This document shows positions 1 through 8,075 of a stretch of 64,000 nt of DNA, one piece after another (the stretch's first letter is position 1; the number at the start of each line of letters is the position of its first letter). The notes beneath the pieces are model-generated. The model was not told the origin of the DNA, ran no database searches, and saw nothing but the letters and a program-made list of their open reading frames with translations. The position numbers were made by a program, and so were the translations under genes. Source of the stretch: Planctomonas deserti (lineage in GTDB: Bacteria > Actinomycetota > Actinomycetes > Actinomycetales > Microbacteriaceae); NCBI RefSeq assembly GCF_003067705.1, contig NZ_QANL01000001.1, forward strand, positions 558,001 through 622,000, written 5' to 3'.

Positions 1-580
1 ACTCGTAGTGCCGGCGCGCGATCGACTGCACCTCGTCGGACGCGGGGTCGAGGCCAGCCGCGCTCGCGTCGCCGTAGTCGCTCGCGATGCGCAGGTGCCG
101 CTCCTGGAACTCGCGCCTCTCGGCCTCGCTCATCGAGCGCCACCAGCGGTCGCCGTGGGCGTAGGCGTCGCGACCCCAGCGCTCCTCGACCTCCTCGCGA
201 TACTGTGTGTGGTCGAATCCGTCGAACATCTCGTCTGCCATCAGTTGTTCACCTCCCTTCCATTTGCGGATCGTCGTCTCGATCGACCGGATCTGCCGAT
301 CGATGCGGTCCTTCTCCCGGCGGAGCTCGGCCAGGTGGCCGGTCAGCGCGCTGACGTCGTCGGCCTGGCCGTCCAGCACGCGGCGGATGTCGGCGAGCCC
401 GAGCCCCAGCCCCCGCAGGAGCAGGATGCGCTGCAGGCGGGCGAGCGTGCCCGGGTCGTAGAAGCGGTATCCGTTCGCCCCCACCCGCGCAGGCGTGAGC
501 AGGCCGATGTCGTCGTAGTGCCGCAGGGTGCGCGAGGTGGTTCCCGACGCCCGCGCGACCTCCTGGATCGACCACTCCAT
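1..580 (-). CDS. MerR family regulator with TipAS-type effector domain (3' end cut by window)
   Basis: Reading the minus strand from ATG at 580 gives a MerR DNA-binding domain (MEWSIQEVARASGTTSRTLR, then HYDDIGLL), a coiled dimerisation helix near residues 80-110, and a region rich in W, R and E (MADEMFDGFDHTQYREEVEE) typical of the TipAS antibiotic-recognition fold. The frame is still open at base 1, so about 193 residues are visible and the C-terminus lies outside. TipA-type regulators bind drugs such as thiopeptides and switch on their own promoter; the ligand here is unknown. A MerR-type promoter with a 19-bp spacer lies just upstream, divergent from the DUF4097 gene. Confidence 0.88.
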   Translation of the reverse strand, partial: MEWSIQEVARASGTTSRTLRHYDDIGLLTPARVGANGYRFYDPGTLARLQRILLLRGLGLGLADIRRVLDGQADDVSALTGHLAELRREKDRIDRQIRSIETTIRKWKGGEQLMADEMFDGFDHTQYREEVEERWGRDAYAHGDRWWRSMSEAERREFQERHLRIASDYGDASAAGLDPASDEVQSIARRHYE

Positions 581-633
581 GACGCCTCCCTTCCTCCACC
601 GCCGAGCACTGCCTCGGTCGTTGTCGCACCTTC

Positions 634-665
634 CACGCTAAAAGTTGACGCTGCGTCAAGGTCAA
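634..665 (-). promoter_or_regulatory. MerR-type promoter with overlong spacer and dyad operator
   Basis: On the minus strand TTGACC and TAGCGT are separated by 19 bases, the overlong spacing of promoters activated by MerR proteins. The spacer holds a perfect dyad, TTGACG-CTG-CGTCAA, at 645-659. It lies about 55-85 bases before the TipAS-type gene, so autoregulation is the natural reading. Spacing and dyad are seen; the regulator-operator match is inferred. Confidence 0.75.
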
Positions 666-726
666 GGGCTGTAAAGAGAAGATTTTCGCAGAGCGGCGAC
701 GAACCCGTTGCGTTCACTCGCAGACG

Positions 727-736
727 CGATATATCG
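727..736. promoter_or_regulatory. CGATATATCG palindrome before the DUF4097-padR operon
   Basis: A perfect 10-bp palindrome of AT-rich character stands out in GC-rich DNA, 33 bases before the ATG at 770. A similar CGAGATACATCG follows at 746-757. PadR-family regulators bind AT-rich dyads at their own promoters, and a PadR gene is second in this operon, so it is a candidate PadR operator (inference). Confidence 0.45.
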
Positions 737-769
737 TGTTGGAATCGAGATACATCGCGAAGGAGCGTC

Positions 770-1612
770 ATGCAGGAGCAATGGTTCGTGTCGGAGCCAC
801 GCGTCATCGACGTCGGCGTCATCCGCACTCTCAAGGTCTCTCTCATCGGAGGTCAGGTCGACGTGATCGGGCACGACGAGCCGGTCACGCGCGTCGAGGT
901 GCACAGCGTCTCGGGCAAGGAGCTGAAGGTGTCCCTCGACGGCGACGTCCTCGAGATCGACCACCCCCAGCTGCGGTGGGACAACTTCATCTCGGTCTTC
1001 GCGTCGTTCCGGGACCACGCCCGCGCGGACGTGAGCATCCTCCTCCCGCGGTCCGTCCAGCTGAAGCTCGGCGTCGTCACCGCCGAGGCGCTCGTCTCGG
1101 GCATCCGCAGCGACGCGAAGCTCAACACCGTGAGCGGAAGCGTCGTCGTCGACCAGGTCGAGGGCGACATCGACCTCAACTCCGTGAGCGGCGAGTTCTC
1201 CGTGCGCAACCACCGCGGCGAGATCGAGGCGAACACGGTGTCGGGCGACGTGACGGCGAGCGGCGCCATCGACCGGTTCCACGCCAACGGGGTGAGCGGG
1301 TCCGTCGCCCTGGATCTGTCCGGCACCCCCCTGTCCGTCGACAACAGCACGGTCAGCGGGAACCTCACGGTCCGGCTGCCCCGGGCCTTCCGCACGTACT
1401 TCACCGGCAACACCGTGAGCGGCACCCTGCAGCTGGACGGCGTGCAGACGCGCGGGGTGCGGGGCCGAGGGCACAGCTCGACCTCCGGCCCGGAGGGCGC
1501 GCCGGCCGTCGAGATCCGCGCCAACTCGGTGTCCGGCGACATCGCGGTCGTGCGCACGTCCGAGCTGGCCGGCGCGGACTCCCCCGCGGGCGGGTCCGGG
1601 GCGCCGGCATGA
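770..1612 (+). CDS. DUF4097 family beta-helix protein
   Basis: The 280-residue product has no signal peptide or membrane segment. Its core repeats the motif NTVSGSV / NSVSGEF / NTVSGDV / NGVSGSV / STVSGNL / NTVSGTL / NSVSGDI, the hallmark of DUF4097 (putative adhesin-like right-handed beta-helix) proteins. The frame is open for 760 bases further upstream, but the ATG at 770 has an AAGGAG box 5-10 bases before it. The stop overlaps the start of a PadR regulator (ATGA), a common pairing in Actinobacteria and Firmicutes. Precise function is unknown; an envelope-stress or partner-binding role for the PadR is speculation. Confidence 0.88.
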   Translation: MQEQWFVSEPRVIDVGVIRTLKVSLIGGQVDVIGHDEPVTRVEVHSVSGKELKVSLDGDVLEIDHPQLRWDNFISVFASFRDHARADVSILLPRSVQLKLGVVTAEALVSGIRSDAKLNTVSGSVVVDQVEGDIDLNSVSGEFSVRNHRGEIEANTVSGDVTASGAIDRFHANGVSGSVALDLSGTPLSVDNSTVSGNLTVRLPRAFRTYFTGNTVSGTLQLDGVQTRGVRGRGHSSTSGPEGAPAVEIRANSVSGDIAVVRTSELAGADSPAGGSGAPA

Positions 1613-2226
1613 CCCCGCCGGTCTTCGCCCACGGTCACCTGCGCCTCTACCTGCTGAGCCTGCTCGCGGAGTCACCGAAGCACGGCTACGAGCTCATCCA
1701 GTCGCTCAGCGACCGCTTCGGCGGCACGTACACGCCGAGCGCGGGAACCGTGTATCCCCGGCTGGCGAAGCTCGAGGACGAGGGGCTCGTCTCGAAGCAG
1801 AGCGACGGCCGCAAGACCACCTACTCCATCACCGAGGCGGGGCGGGCGGAGCTCGCGGCGCGGCAGGACGAGCTCGACTCGATCGAGGTCGACATGACGG
1901 ACTCGGTGCGGCGCCTCGCCGACGAGGTACGCAGCGGGGTGTCCGTGGCCATGCGCAGCCTGCGCGCCGACCTCGCCTCCGCCGCGCGGGAGGCGAGGGG
2001 CGAGCCACGGCCTCCGGGTGCCTCGCCCGAGCCGCCCGACCCGCACCGGGTGGCGACCGCGTCCGCCCTGCGTGAGGCCGAGATGATCCTCACCGACTTC
2101 CGCCAGCAGGTGCGCACCGACCTCCGCGTGCACTCGACCCGCTCGGGACTCCCGGACGACGTCGTGCCCGAGCTGCGGGCTCAGCTGGCCCGCGTGCGCG
2201 CGGAGCTGCTCGAGCGCCTGGGGTAG
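1609..2226 (+). CDS. PadR family transcriptional regulator
   Basis: This 205-residue protein begins with a PadR winged helix: LLSLLAESPKHGYELIQSLS around residues 14-33, then TPSAGTVYPRLAKLEDEGLV, the recognition helix and wing. The C-terminal half is a long Arg/Glu-rich helical region, as in PadR dimerisation domains, with a Pro-rich stretch near residue 125. It overlaps the DUF4097 gene by 4 nt and is probably translated by coupling. It probably represses its own operon through the AT-rich palindrome at 727. The transcript likely ends in the nested palindrome at 2264-2324. Confidence 0.9.
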   Translation: MTPPVFAHGHLRLYLLSLLAESPKHGYELIQSLSDRFGGTYTPSAGTVYPRLAKLEDEGLVSKQSDGRKTTYSITEAGRAELAARQDELDSIEVDMTDSVRRLADEVRSGVSVAMRSLRADLASAAREARGEPRPPGASPEPPDPHRVATASALREAEMILTDFRQQVRTDLRVHSTRSGLPDDVVPELRAQLARVRAELLERLG

Positions 2227-2263
2227 CTCTCCGGAAGCCCGGACTCCGCGACCTCTTTCCCTC

Positions 2264-2324
2264 CTGCCCAGGCAGAGGCATCCTGCCCAGCGTCAACCTG
2301 GGCACGGCGCCGCTGCCTGGGCAG
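2264..2324. repeat. Nested-palindrome element, copy 1
   Basis: The outer arms CTGCCCAGGCAG (2264-2275) and CTGCCTGGGCAG (2313-2324) are perfect reverse complements. Inside them GCATCCTGCCCAG (2278-2290) faces CTGGGCA (2298-2304), so the inner stem is only 7 bp here. It lies between convergent padR and FUSC genes. The second copy is at 23791-23851, also between convergent genes; see findings. A bidirectional terminator or REP-like element is likely. Confidence 0.8.
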
Positions 2325-2401
2325 GGGCGGAGGCAGTTCCAGGGCGGAGGGGGGTTCCAGGGGCGGATGAGGTCCCGGGGGCGGAGGAGCCAGGGGCGGA
2401 G
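2324..2401. repeat. 18-bp tandem repeat GGGGCGGAGG..TTCCA
   Basis: About four imperfect units starting GGGGCGGA run directly into the FUSC stop codon. Units begin at 2324, 2342, 2360, 2378 (15 bp) and 2393. The first unit overlaps the end of the nested palindrome. No function is evident. Confidence 0.7.
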
Positions 2402-3493
2402 CTAGGCGGCGGGCGTGGCGGTTCGCCGCCCCGGCAGCGCGACGAGCGCGAGCACGGCGATCGCGGTGCCGAGAAGCGTGTCGACGATGCGCTCGCCCAG
2501 CACGGTGTCCGGGCTGACCCCGGCCGCCGCGGTGCCGACGGTGATGGCGAGCGGGGTGATCAGCACGAGGGCGAGCGCGTAGTGCCGGGTCACGAGCAGC
2601 TCGACGCCGAACTGGAGGAGCCCGAGCAGCAGGGCGAGCACGAGGCCCGCCGGGGAGATCAGGGCGACCACGAGCACGAGCGCGGAGCCGACGAGCGTGC
2701 CGAGCACGCGGTGCACCGCACGCGTCGCGGTGATGCGCCTGCCCGCCCCGGCGCCGAGGATCGCGACCGCGGCCGAGGTGATCCAGTAGCCGCGGTGCGT
2801 GCCGAGCGGGAGGCTCACGAGCCCGGTCGCGGCCACGGCGACCAGAAGCCGGACGGTCACGATGCGTGCCTCCCCGGCCAGCGTGAAGCCGGCGAGCACC
2901 CGCCTCGCGGGGGTCGCCTCGCCCCGCCTCCTGGCGACGGAGGGGACCAACAGGGCCACCGCGACGAGGGCGTAGGCGAGCGCGCAGCCCGCGGCGACGA
3001 GCAGGACGAGCCGTCCGCCGTCGAGGCCGGCCCCGCCGTGCTCCCGCGGGGCGGCGACGAGGGTCGCGGCGCCGTAGCTGAGCACGAACATCAGGGGACC
3101 GGGCGGACCGACCCGGAAGCCCTGGCAGAGCACGACGGCGGCCGAGCCGACGAGGATCAGACCGAGGACCGAGGTGACGGCGGTCACCGAGAACAGCACG
3201 CCGCAGGCGACCGACGCGACGAATCCGAGCGCGACGAGCGGCAGCAGGCGCACGCGGTCGAGGGGCGCGAGCCGGGTGCCGTAGAGCGCCGTGAACGCGC
3301 CCATGGAGGCCTGGAGGCCGAGACCGGTGTTCCCGGCGAGCGCCCCGACGGCGACGGGGATCGAGATGGCCAGGCCGGCCTGCAGGCCGATGGGCCAGCG
3401 CCTGCCCGACGGGGTGAAGGACACGAGGCTGCGGCCGATGCCGCCCGCGGCGCTCAGGAGGCCCGGTCCGGCACGAGCTCGAGGTGCAGGCAC
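2402..3493 (-). CDS. FUSC family membrane transporter
   Basis: A 363-residue protein with two groups of hydrophobic helices. Residues about 30-185 hold five to six segments (GLQAGLAISIPVAVGALAGN, LGLILVGSAAVVLCQGF) and about 215-350 hold a second set including GYWITSAAVAILGAGAGRRI followed by ATRAVHRVLGTLVGSALVL. This R-x-x-HR-x-x-GT-x-x-G pattern is typical of fusaric-acid-resistance/YccS-type (FUSC) inner-membrane proteins, thought to export aromatic acids. The start overlaps the end of the ThuA-like gene by 40 bp, so co-expression is likely. The substrate is unknown. Confidence 0.8.
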   Translation of the reverse strand: MPAPRARAGPGLLSAAGGIGRSLVSFTPSGRRWPIGLQAGLAISIPVAVGALAGNTGLGLQASMGAFTALYGTRLAPLDRVRLLPLVALGFVASVACGVLFSVTAVTSVLGLILVGSAAVVLCQGFRVGPPGPLMFVLSYGAATLVAAPREHGGAGLDGGRLVLLVAAGCALAYALVAVALLVPSVARRRGEATPARRVLAGFTLAGEARIVTVRLLVAVAATGLVSLPLGTHRGYWITSAAVAILGAGAGRRITATRAVHRVLGTLVGSALVLVVALISPAGLVLALLLGLLQFGVELLVTRHYALALVLITPLAITVGTAAAGVSPDTVLGERIVDTLLGTAIAVLALVALPGRRTATPAA

Positions 3494-4170
3494 CAGGCGA
3501 CGGCGTTGTCCAGCACGGTGCGCACTTCGTCCTGCTCCATGTCCTCCTGATGGCCGAGGGAGCAGTAGAAGATGCGCTGATCCCCCCGCTCACGGACCCA
3601 GGCCACCGGCGACGGCACCGGCCTGTCCTCCGGCCGCACGGGATCCCCGTGCAGCAGCACCACCGCGTCGGCGGGCGGATGCGTCTCGTAGAGCCAGGAG
3701 CGCACGGCGAAGCGTGCCGGCAGGCCGCCGGTGATCCAGTGGTCCGCCACCACGGACACCTCGGTGGAGGAGGAGTGGCCGTGATGGCGGGTCCAGGCGG
3801 AGCCGAGCACATCGTCCGCGAACCGCGCGGCCCAGTCCGCCATCGCGGCTCCCGGCGCCGGCAGGAACGCGTGATTGGCCGTGCGCAGGGCGAGCAGGTC
3901 GCCGCCGCGGTCGAGGAACCGCGCGATGGCGGCGAGCTCCTCGTCCGGCAGCACCCGGAAGCGCGTGTAGAGGAGGACGAGGTCCGCGTCCTCCAGGGTC
4001 CCGAGGCCGCCGAAGCTCGACGGCGGGAAGTCGGGCATGTCCTCTATCGGGTCCGCGACGCGGAAGTCGACGACGACGTCGTGCTGCTCGCTCACGCGGT
4101 CGGCGAACGATCGCATCGTCCGGTGGGACTCGTACTCGCCGTCCCCGGCAAGCACGACGATCTTCTTCAC
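3454..4170 (-). CDS. ThuA-like domain protein
   Basis: 238 residues starting at GTG 4170, where KKIVVLAGDGEYESHRTM forms the first beta strand of a class I glutamine-amidotransferase-like fold; a longer frame continues upstream but is low-complexity. LVLLYTRFR, FLDRGGDLLALRTANHAFLP and RIFYCSLGHQED are the expected ThuA-type trehalose-utilisation fold features. The family is linked to sugar metabolism, but the reaction is uncertain, and the classical Cys nucleophile position is not evident. It is divergent from the KimA-like permease and overlaps the downstream FUSC gene. Confidence 0.75.
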   Translation of the reverse strand: MKKIVVLAGDGEYESHRTMRSFADRVSEQHDVVVDFRVADPIEDMPDFPPSSFGGLGTLEDADLVLLYTRFRVLPDEELAAIARFLDRGGDLLALRTANHAFLPAPGAAMADWAARFADDVLGSAWTRHHGHSSSTEVSVVADHWITGGLPARFAVRSWLYETHPPADAVVLLHGDPVRPEDRPVPSPVAWVRERGDQRIFYCSLGHQEDMEQDEVRTVLDNAVAWCLHLELVPDRAS

Positions 4171-4348
4171 GGCTCCGCTCCGTTCCCCGGGGCCGGCACG
4201 CCCGCGCCCGGAGGCCATTCTACGAACCGTCCCCGTGGCGATCGTCGCCGGGCCGGGCCTCCCCCGCACAGCCACCCCTCCACCGCGCATTGCCCCGTCG
4301 CAGAAATCGGTCTTGTGCTACCCAGCCATCGGAGTAGTGTCATCCCTC

Positions 4349-6454
4349 GTGATTTCGGACACCTCCCCCGAGGAAACGCGTTCAGCCAAGCGCTTCCTCA
4401 TCGGCGAGAAGCTGCCGAGCGACAAGCTCGAAGGTCAGCTCCTCCCCAAGCATCTCGCCCTCCCCATCTTCGCGAGCGACCCGCTCTCCTCGGTGGCCTA
4501 CGCTCCGCAGGAGCTGCTCCTCATCCTGACGCTCGGCGGCCTCGCCTTCCTGAGCTTCGCGCCGTGGGTCGCCGCCGCGGTCGTCCTCCTCCTCGTGGTG
4601 GTCGTGGCCAGCTACCGGCAGCTCATCAAGGCGTACCCGAGCGGTGGCGGCGACTACGAGGTCGCGCACCGCAACCTCGGCGAGAAGGCCGGCCTGGTCG
4701 TGGCGTCCGCCCTCCTCGTCGACTACATCCTCACGGTCGCCGTGTCCGTCGCGAGCGGCGTGGACAACATCATCTCCGCGGTGCCCGAGCTCGCCGGCCT
4801 GCGGGTGGAGCTCGCGGTGTTCTTCGTCATCCTGCTCGCCGCGGTCAACCTGCGCGGCGTGAGCGAGTCGAGCAAGGCCTTCGCCTTCCCCACCTACCTC
4901 TTCATCGGCAGTGTGTTCGTGATGATCGTCACGGGCCTCGTGCGCACCGTGCTCGGGGACGCGCCGGTCGCGGAGTCGGCGGCGTACACCGTCGAGCCGC
5001 ACGAGCACATCACGCAGGCCGCGTTCATCCTCCTGCTGCTGCGCGCGTTCTCGAGTGGCTGCAGTGCCCTCACCGGGGTCGAGGCGATCTCCAACGGCGT
5101 GCCCGCTTTCCGCACGCCGAAGATCCGCAACGCCCAGACCACGCTCGTGATCATGGGCGGCACGGCCATCGTGCTGTTCGTGGGCCTCGTGACGCTGGCC
5201 CTCGTCGCACGGGTGCACTACGCCGAGGAGCCGTGCGACCTGATCGGCTGGGAGGCCTGCGCCACCGATCCGCAGCAGAGCCTCATGGCGCAGGTCGCCG
5301 CGGCGACCTTCGGCCAGGGTTCGTTCCTCTTCTACGTCATCCAGGCCACCACCGCGGCCGTGCTGCTGCTCGCCGCCAACACCGCGTTCAACGGTTTCCC
5401 GCTGCTCGGCTCCGTGCTCGCAAAGGACTCCTACGCGCCCAAGTCGCTGTCGACCCGCGGCGACCGCCTCGTCTACTCGAACGGCATGCTGCTGCTCGCG
5501 CTCGCCGCGATCGTCATCCTGATCGTCTACCAGGCGAGCCTCACCGACCTCATCCAGCTCTACATCATCGGCGTGTTCGTGTCCTTCACCCTCGGGCAGA
5601 CCGGCATGGTGCGGCACTGGCTGCGGATGCTCAAGAACGGCTGCTCGAACCGGCCCGAGGTGATGCGGGGGCTCGCGATCAACGCGTTCGGCGCCCTGCT
5701 CACCGCGAGCGTGCTCGTCGTCGTCACCATCACGAAGTTCACCCATGGCGCATGGCTCGTGTTCGCGATCATGCCCGTGCTCTTCCTGCTGATGCTCGGC
5801 GTGAACCGCTACTACCGCGACGTGGAGAAGGAGATCGAGGTCGACCCGGTCACCACGTTCGGCTCCGCCGGCGACCACGCGATCGTGCTCGTGGGGCGCA
5901 TGCAGAAGCCGACCCTGAAGGCGCTCGACTACGCCATCGCGGCCCGGCACCAGAGCCTCGAGGCCGTGCACGTGTCCATCGACGACGGCGCGACCGCGAA
6001 GCTGCTCGAGGAGTGGAAGCAGCAGAACATTCAGATCCCGCTGCGCGTCGTCGAGTCGCCCTACCGCGACATCAGCTACCCGCTCATCCGCTACATCAAG
6101 GGGCACCGGCAGGAGCACGGGCCCGAGGTCGTCACCGTCTACACGCCGATCTACATCGTGGGGCACTGGTGGGAGAACCTGCTGCACAATCACAAGGCCA
6201 GGCGCATCCGCCAGAAGCTGATGCTCGTGCACGGCGTGACGATCTCGCTCGTGCCGTGGCTGCTCGACTCGTCCGAGCTGCTGTACGGCCGGCGCTCCCG
6301 CCCCATCCCCGGCCAGGAGCGCCGCGGGGAGCCCCGGCGCCCCGTCCCGCGCAAGGCTCTCGAGCCGGCCGGCGGGGTGCAGGGCGGTCAGCCCGTCGCG
6401 CAGAAGGTGCCGGGCCCGGCCAAGGGCAAGCGCTCGGGCCGTCCCCGCCGCTGA
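4349..6454 (+). CDS. APC-superfamily permease, KimA-like (putative K+ importer)
   Basis: 701 residues from GTG 4349. After a soluble N-terminus, IFASDPLSSVAYAPQELLLI begins a run of about 12 transmembrane helices up to around residue 475. A soluble C-terminal part (DHAIVLVGRMQKPTLKALDY, then YIVGHWWENLLHNHKARRIR) resembles the cytosolic USP-like domain of KimA/YdaO, a c-di-AMP-inhibited potassium symporter in Bacillus. The Lys/Arg/Pro-rich final 60 residues are an extra tail. Potassium specificity is inferred from overall family resemblance, and an amino-acid permease remains possible. No c-di-AMP riboswitch is recognisable upstream. Confidence 0.8.
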   Translation: MISDTSPEETRSAKRFLIGEKLPSDKLEGQLLPKHLALPIFASDPLSSVAYAPQELLLILTLGGLAFLSFAPWVAAAVVLLLVVVVASYRQLIKAYPSGGGDYEVAHRNLGEKAGLVVASALLVDYILTVAVSVASGVDNIISAVPELAGLRVELAVFFVILLAAVNLRGVSESSKAFAFPTYLFIGSVFVMIVTGLVRTVLGDAPVAESAAYTVEPHEHITQAAFILLLLRAFSSGCSALTGVEAISNGVPAFRTPKIRNAQTTLVIMGGTAIVLFVGLVTLALVARVHYAEEPCDLIGWEACATDPQQSLMAQVAAATFGQGSFLFYVIQATTAAVLLLAANTAFNGFPLLGSVLAKDSYAPKSLSTRGDRLVYSNGMLLLALAAIVILIVYQASLTDLIQLYIIGVFVSFTLGQTGMVRHWLRMLKNGCSNRPEVMRGLAINAFGALLTASVLVVVTITKFTHGAWLVFAIMPVLFLLMLGVNRYYRDVEKEIEVDPVTTFGSAGDHAIVLVGRMQKPTLKALDYAIAARHQSLEAVHVSIDDGATAKLLEEWKQQNIQIPLRVVESPYRDISYPLIRYIKGHRQEHGPEVVTVYTPIYIVGHWWENLLHNHKARRIRQKLMLVHGVTISLVPWLLDSSELLYGRRSRPIPGQERRGEPRRPVPRKALEPAGGVQGGQPVAQKVPGPAKGKRSGRPRR

Positions 6455-6501
6455 CCCGCGTCCCTGCCCGTGCCCCGCGGCCCCGCCGCTCACCCGCCGT
6501 G

Positions 6502-6544
6502 AAGTCACCGCGTCAGGGGTAGGCGCGGCCCCGGTCGGTGACTT
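6502..6544. repeat. Inverted repeat AAGTCACCG / CGGTGACTT
   Basis: Perfect 9-bp arms at 6502-6510 and 6536-6544 with a 25-base loop, between the permease stop and the DUF2188 start. It could be a weak terminator or an operator for the next gene. No U-run follows. Confidence 0.4.
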
Positions 6545-6599
6545 GACTGGCATCGGCGCCGCGGATCGGCCGCGTCGCGGAGCAGACAGGGGTGCGGGC

Positions 6600-6806
6600 A
6601 TGGCCGATGGTGACGTCGAGACGTTCGACAAGCGGGGTCAGTGGGTCAACCGGGTGGTCGGGGAGCCGGAGCGGTCCTCGAGCTTCTCGAGCCGCGACGA
6701 GGCGATCGAGGCCGGGGCCGCGCTCGCGGCCGAGCTCGGCACCGCCCACGTCGTGCACGACGCCGAACCGACCGGCGCCATCACCGACCAGGACACCGAC
6801 GCCTGA
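6600..6806 (+). CDS. DUF2188 domain protein
   Basis: A 68-residue protein: TFDKRGQWVNRVVGEPERSS followed by FSSRDEAIEAGAALAAELGT and HVVHDAEPTGAI. The order beta-beta-helix-beta with a W near residue 15 and a basic/acidic mix is that of DUF2188 (YegP/YdfB-like) small proteins. ATG 6600 is chosen over an upstream ATG at 6543 because the latter adds a Gly/Arg-rich lead unlike the family. Function is unknown in the family. Confidence 0.8.
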   Translation: MADGDVETFDKRGQWVNRVVGEPERSSSFSSRDEAIEAGAALAAELGTAHVVHDAEPTGAITDQDTDA

Positions 6807-6902
6807 ACCGGGGCGGATTCCCCCTCGTGCCGGGGCGGCGGTCGGCTCCATAATCGTTGCCGTACCGCATCACCCATGCACGGACAACAAGGAGGTTGCA
6901 CC

Positions 6903-7505
6903 ATGCCCACTCGACTCAACCCCTACCTCGGCTTCCGCGACAACGCACGGCAGGCGATGGAGTTCTACCAGTCCGTCTTCGGCGGCGAGCTCACCCTGAG
7001 CACGTTCGGCGAGATGAACGCGAGCGAGGACCCCACGGAGCAGGACAAGATCATGCACGGTCAGCTCGAGACCGCCAAGGGCTACACGCTCATGGGCGCC
7101 GACACCCCGAACAGCATGGACTACACCCCCGGCGGCTCCATCACGATCTCGCTGAGCGGCGAGGACGAGGAGGAGCTGCGCGGCTACTGGGACGGCCTGG
7201 CCCAGGGGGGCTCGGTCACCATGCCGCTCGAGCAGGCGCCCTGGGGAGACAGCTTCGGGATGCTCGTCGACCCGTTCGGCGTGAGCTGGATGGTCAACAT
7301 CTCGGGCAGCGGGGCCGCGTCCTCGGGTGGTGGCGGCACCGCCAGCTCGGAGGAGGTGAACGAGGCGCGCTCGTCGGGCACGGACGAGGTGTCCCAGCGT
7401 GCCTCATCCGGCGACGGCGCCGGGGCGTCGACGCCTGCGGCGGGCGGGGCCACGGAGGCGCGATCCTCGGGCACCGACGAGGTCGCCCAGCGCGCCGGCT
7501 CCTGA
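6903..7505 (+). CDS. VOC/PhnB-like glyoxalase-fold protein with repeated tail
   Basis: The first ~140 residues (LNPYLGFRDNARQAMEFYQS, VFGGELTLSTF, GSITISLSGEDEEEL, then WGDSFGMLVDPFGVSWMVNI) match the PhnB/YjdN branch of the vicinal-oxygen-chelate fold. Start ATG 6903 has a strong AAGGAGG. The tail of about 55 residues is unusual: EARSSGTDEVSQRA recurs as EARSSGTDEVAQRA after a Gly/Ala spacer. The reaction is unknown; many PhnB-like proteins are not characterised metalloenzymes. Confidence 0.85.
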   Translation: MPTRLNPYLGFRDNARQAMEFYQSVFGGELTLSTFGEMNASEDPTEQDKIMHGQLETAKGYTLMGADTPNSMDYTPGGSITISLSGEDEEELRGYWDGLAQGGSVTMPLEQAPWGDSFGMLVDPFGVSWMVNISGSGAASSGGGGTASSEEVNEARSSGTDEVSQRASSGDGAGASTPAAGGATEARSSGTDEVAQRAGS

Positions 7506-7569
7506 GGCCGGGCGCCCAGGCGCGGGGCGAGGTCGCAGACCGGATCGCGAAAGGCGATCGCCGCCCGCG

Positions 7570-7582
7570 TAGCCTCGCCCCG
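7570..7582 (+). promoter_or_regulatory. -10 box TAGCCT, leaderless start
   Basis: TAGCCT at 7570-7575 is followed by six bases and then GTG 7582, so the transcript should begin at or next to the start codon. No Shine-Dalgarno box is present. Confidence 0.55.
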
Positions 7583-8031
7583 TGACCGCCGCCGATCCTT
7601 TCGACCTCGACCGATTCGTCCGCGCCCAGGACGGCGGCGTGTTCGACCGCGCGGTCGAGGAACTGCGGCGCGGCAGGAAGGCGAGCCACTGGATGTGGTT
7701 CGTCTTCCCGCAGGTCGCCGGGCTCGGCCGCAGCGCGACGGCCGAGCGGTACGCCATCCGCAGCCTGGACGAGGCCCGCGCCTACCTCGCCCACCCGGTG
7801 CTCGGTCCGCGCCTCCTGCTGTGCGCCGCGCTCGCCGCCGATGCTCCCGAGGGCCGCTCGGCCGAGTCCGTGTTCGGCGGGATCGACGCGGTGAAGCTGC
7901 GCTCCTCGGCGACCCTGTTCCTGCGCGCCAGCGAGTCTCCGGAGCCCGCGTTCCTGCGCGTGCTCGACCGCTTCTTCGACGGCGCGCCGGATGCCGCCAC
8001 CGACCGGTTGCTGGGGTCCGGGCGCGGCTGA
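7582..8031 (+). CDS. DUF1810 family protein
   Basis: 149 residues. FDLDRFVRAQDGGVFDRAVE, then GRKASHWMWFVFPQVAGLGR, RYAIRSLDEARAYLAHPVLG and FGGIDAVKLRSSATLFLRAS are signature blocks of DUF1810 (YlxL/calpastatin-like) proteins, full length here. The family is helical and of unproven function, and is related by sequence to parts of NADAR/ADP-ribose-linked proteins in some genomes. It begins a leaderless transcript with DUF2277 just downstream. Confidence 0.9.
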   Translation: MTAADPFDLDRFVRAQDGGVFDRAVEELRRGRKASHWMWFVFPQVAGLGRSATAERYAIRSLDEARAYLAHPVLGPRLLLCAALAADAPEGRSAESVFGGIDAVKLRSSATLFLRASESPEPAFLRVLDRFFDGAPDAATDRLLGSGRG

Positions 8032-8039
8032 GCGGACCC

Positions 8040-8075
8040 GTGACAATCGCGGGGACCGCTCGTACCCTGGTCGCA
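8040..8075 (+). promoter_or_regulatory. Sigma-70-type promoter, leaderless DUF2277 start
   Basis: GTGACA (8040-8045), 17 bases, TACCCT (8063-8068), six bases, then ATG 8075. This is one of the better-formed promoters in the window and predicts a leaderless mRNA. Confidence 0.65.

Noticed and set aside
13-580. Other minus-strand readings starting further upstream of the MerR gene
   Set aside because: They give Arg-rich frames. Only the frame from 580 yields a MerR helix-turn-helix and TipAS-like region.
2582-3550. Long plus-strand open frame across the FUSC gene
   Set aside because: Antisense to a protein with clear membrane helices and family motifs; the reading is Arg/Glu/Gly/His-rich as expected of antisense in high-GC DNA.
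4171-4348. c-di-AMP (ydaO) riboswitch before the KimA-like gene
   Set aside because: The 178-base divergent region shows none of the conserved ydaO helices that I could recognise.
3484-6522. 1012-codon plus-strand open frame over the ThuA and KimA-like region
   Set aside because: Out of frame with the permease and Arg/His-rich; the permease frame has coherent helices and a GTG start.
4382-6631. 749-codon minus-strand open frame over the permease
   Set aside because: Antisense artefact of GC-rich third positions; no motifs.
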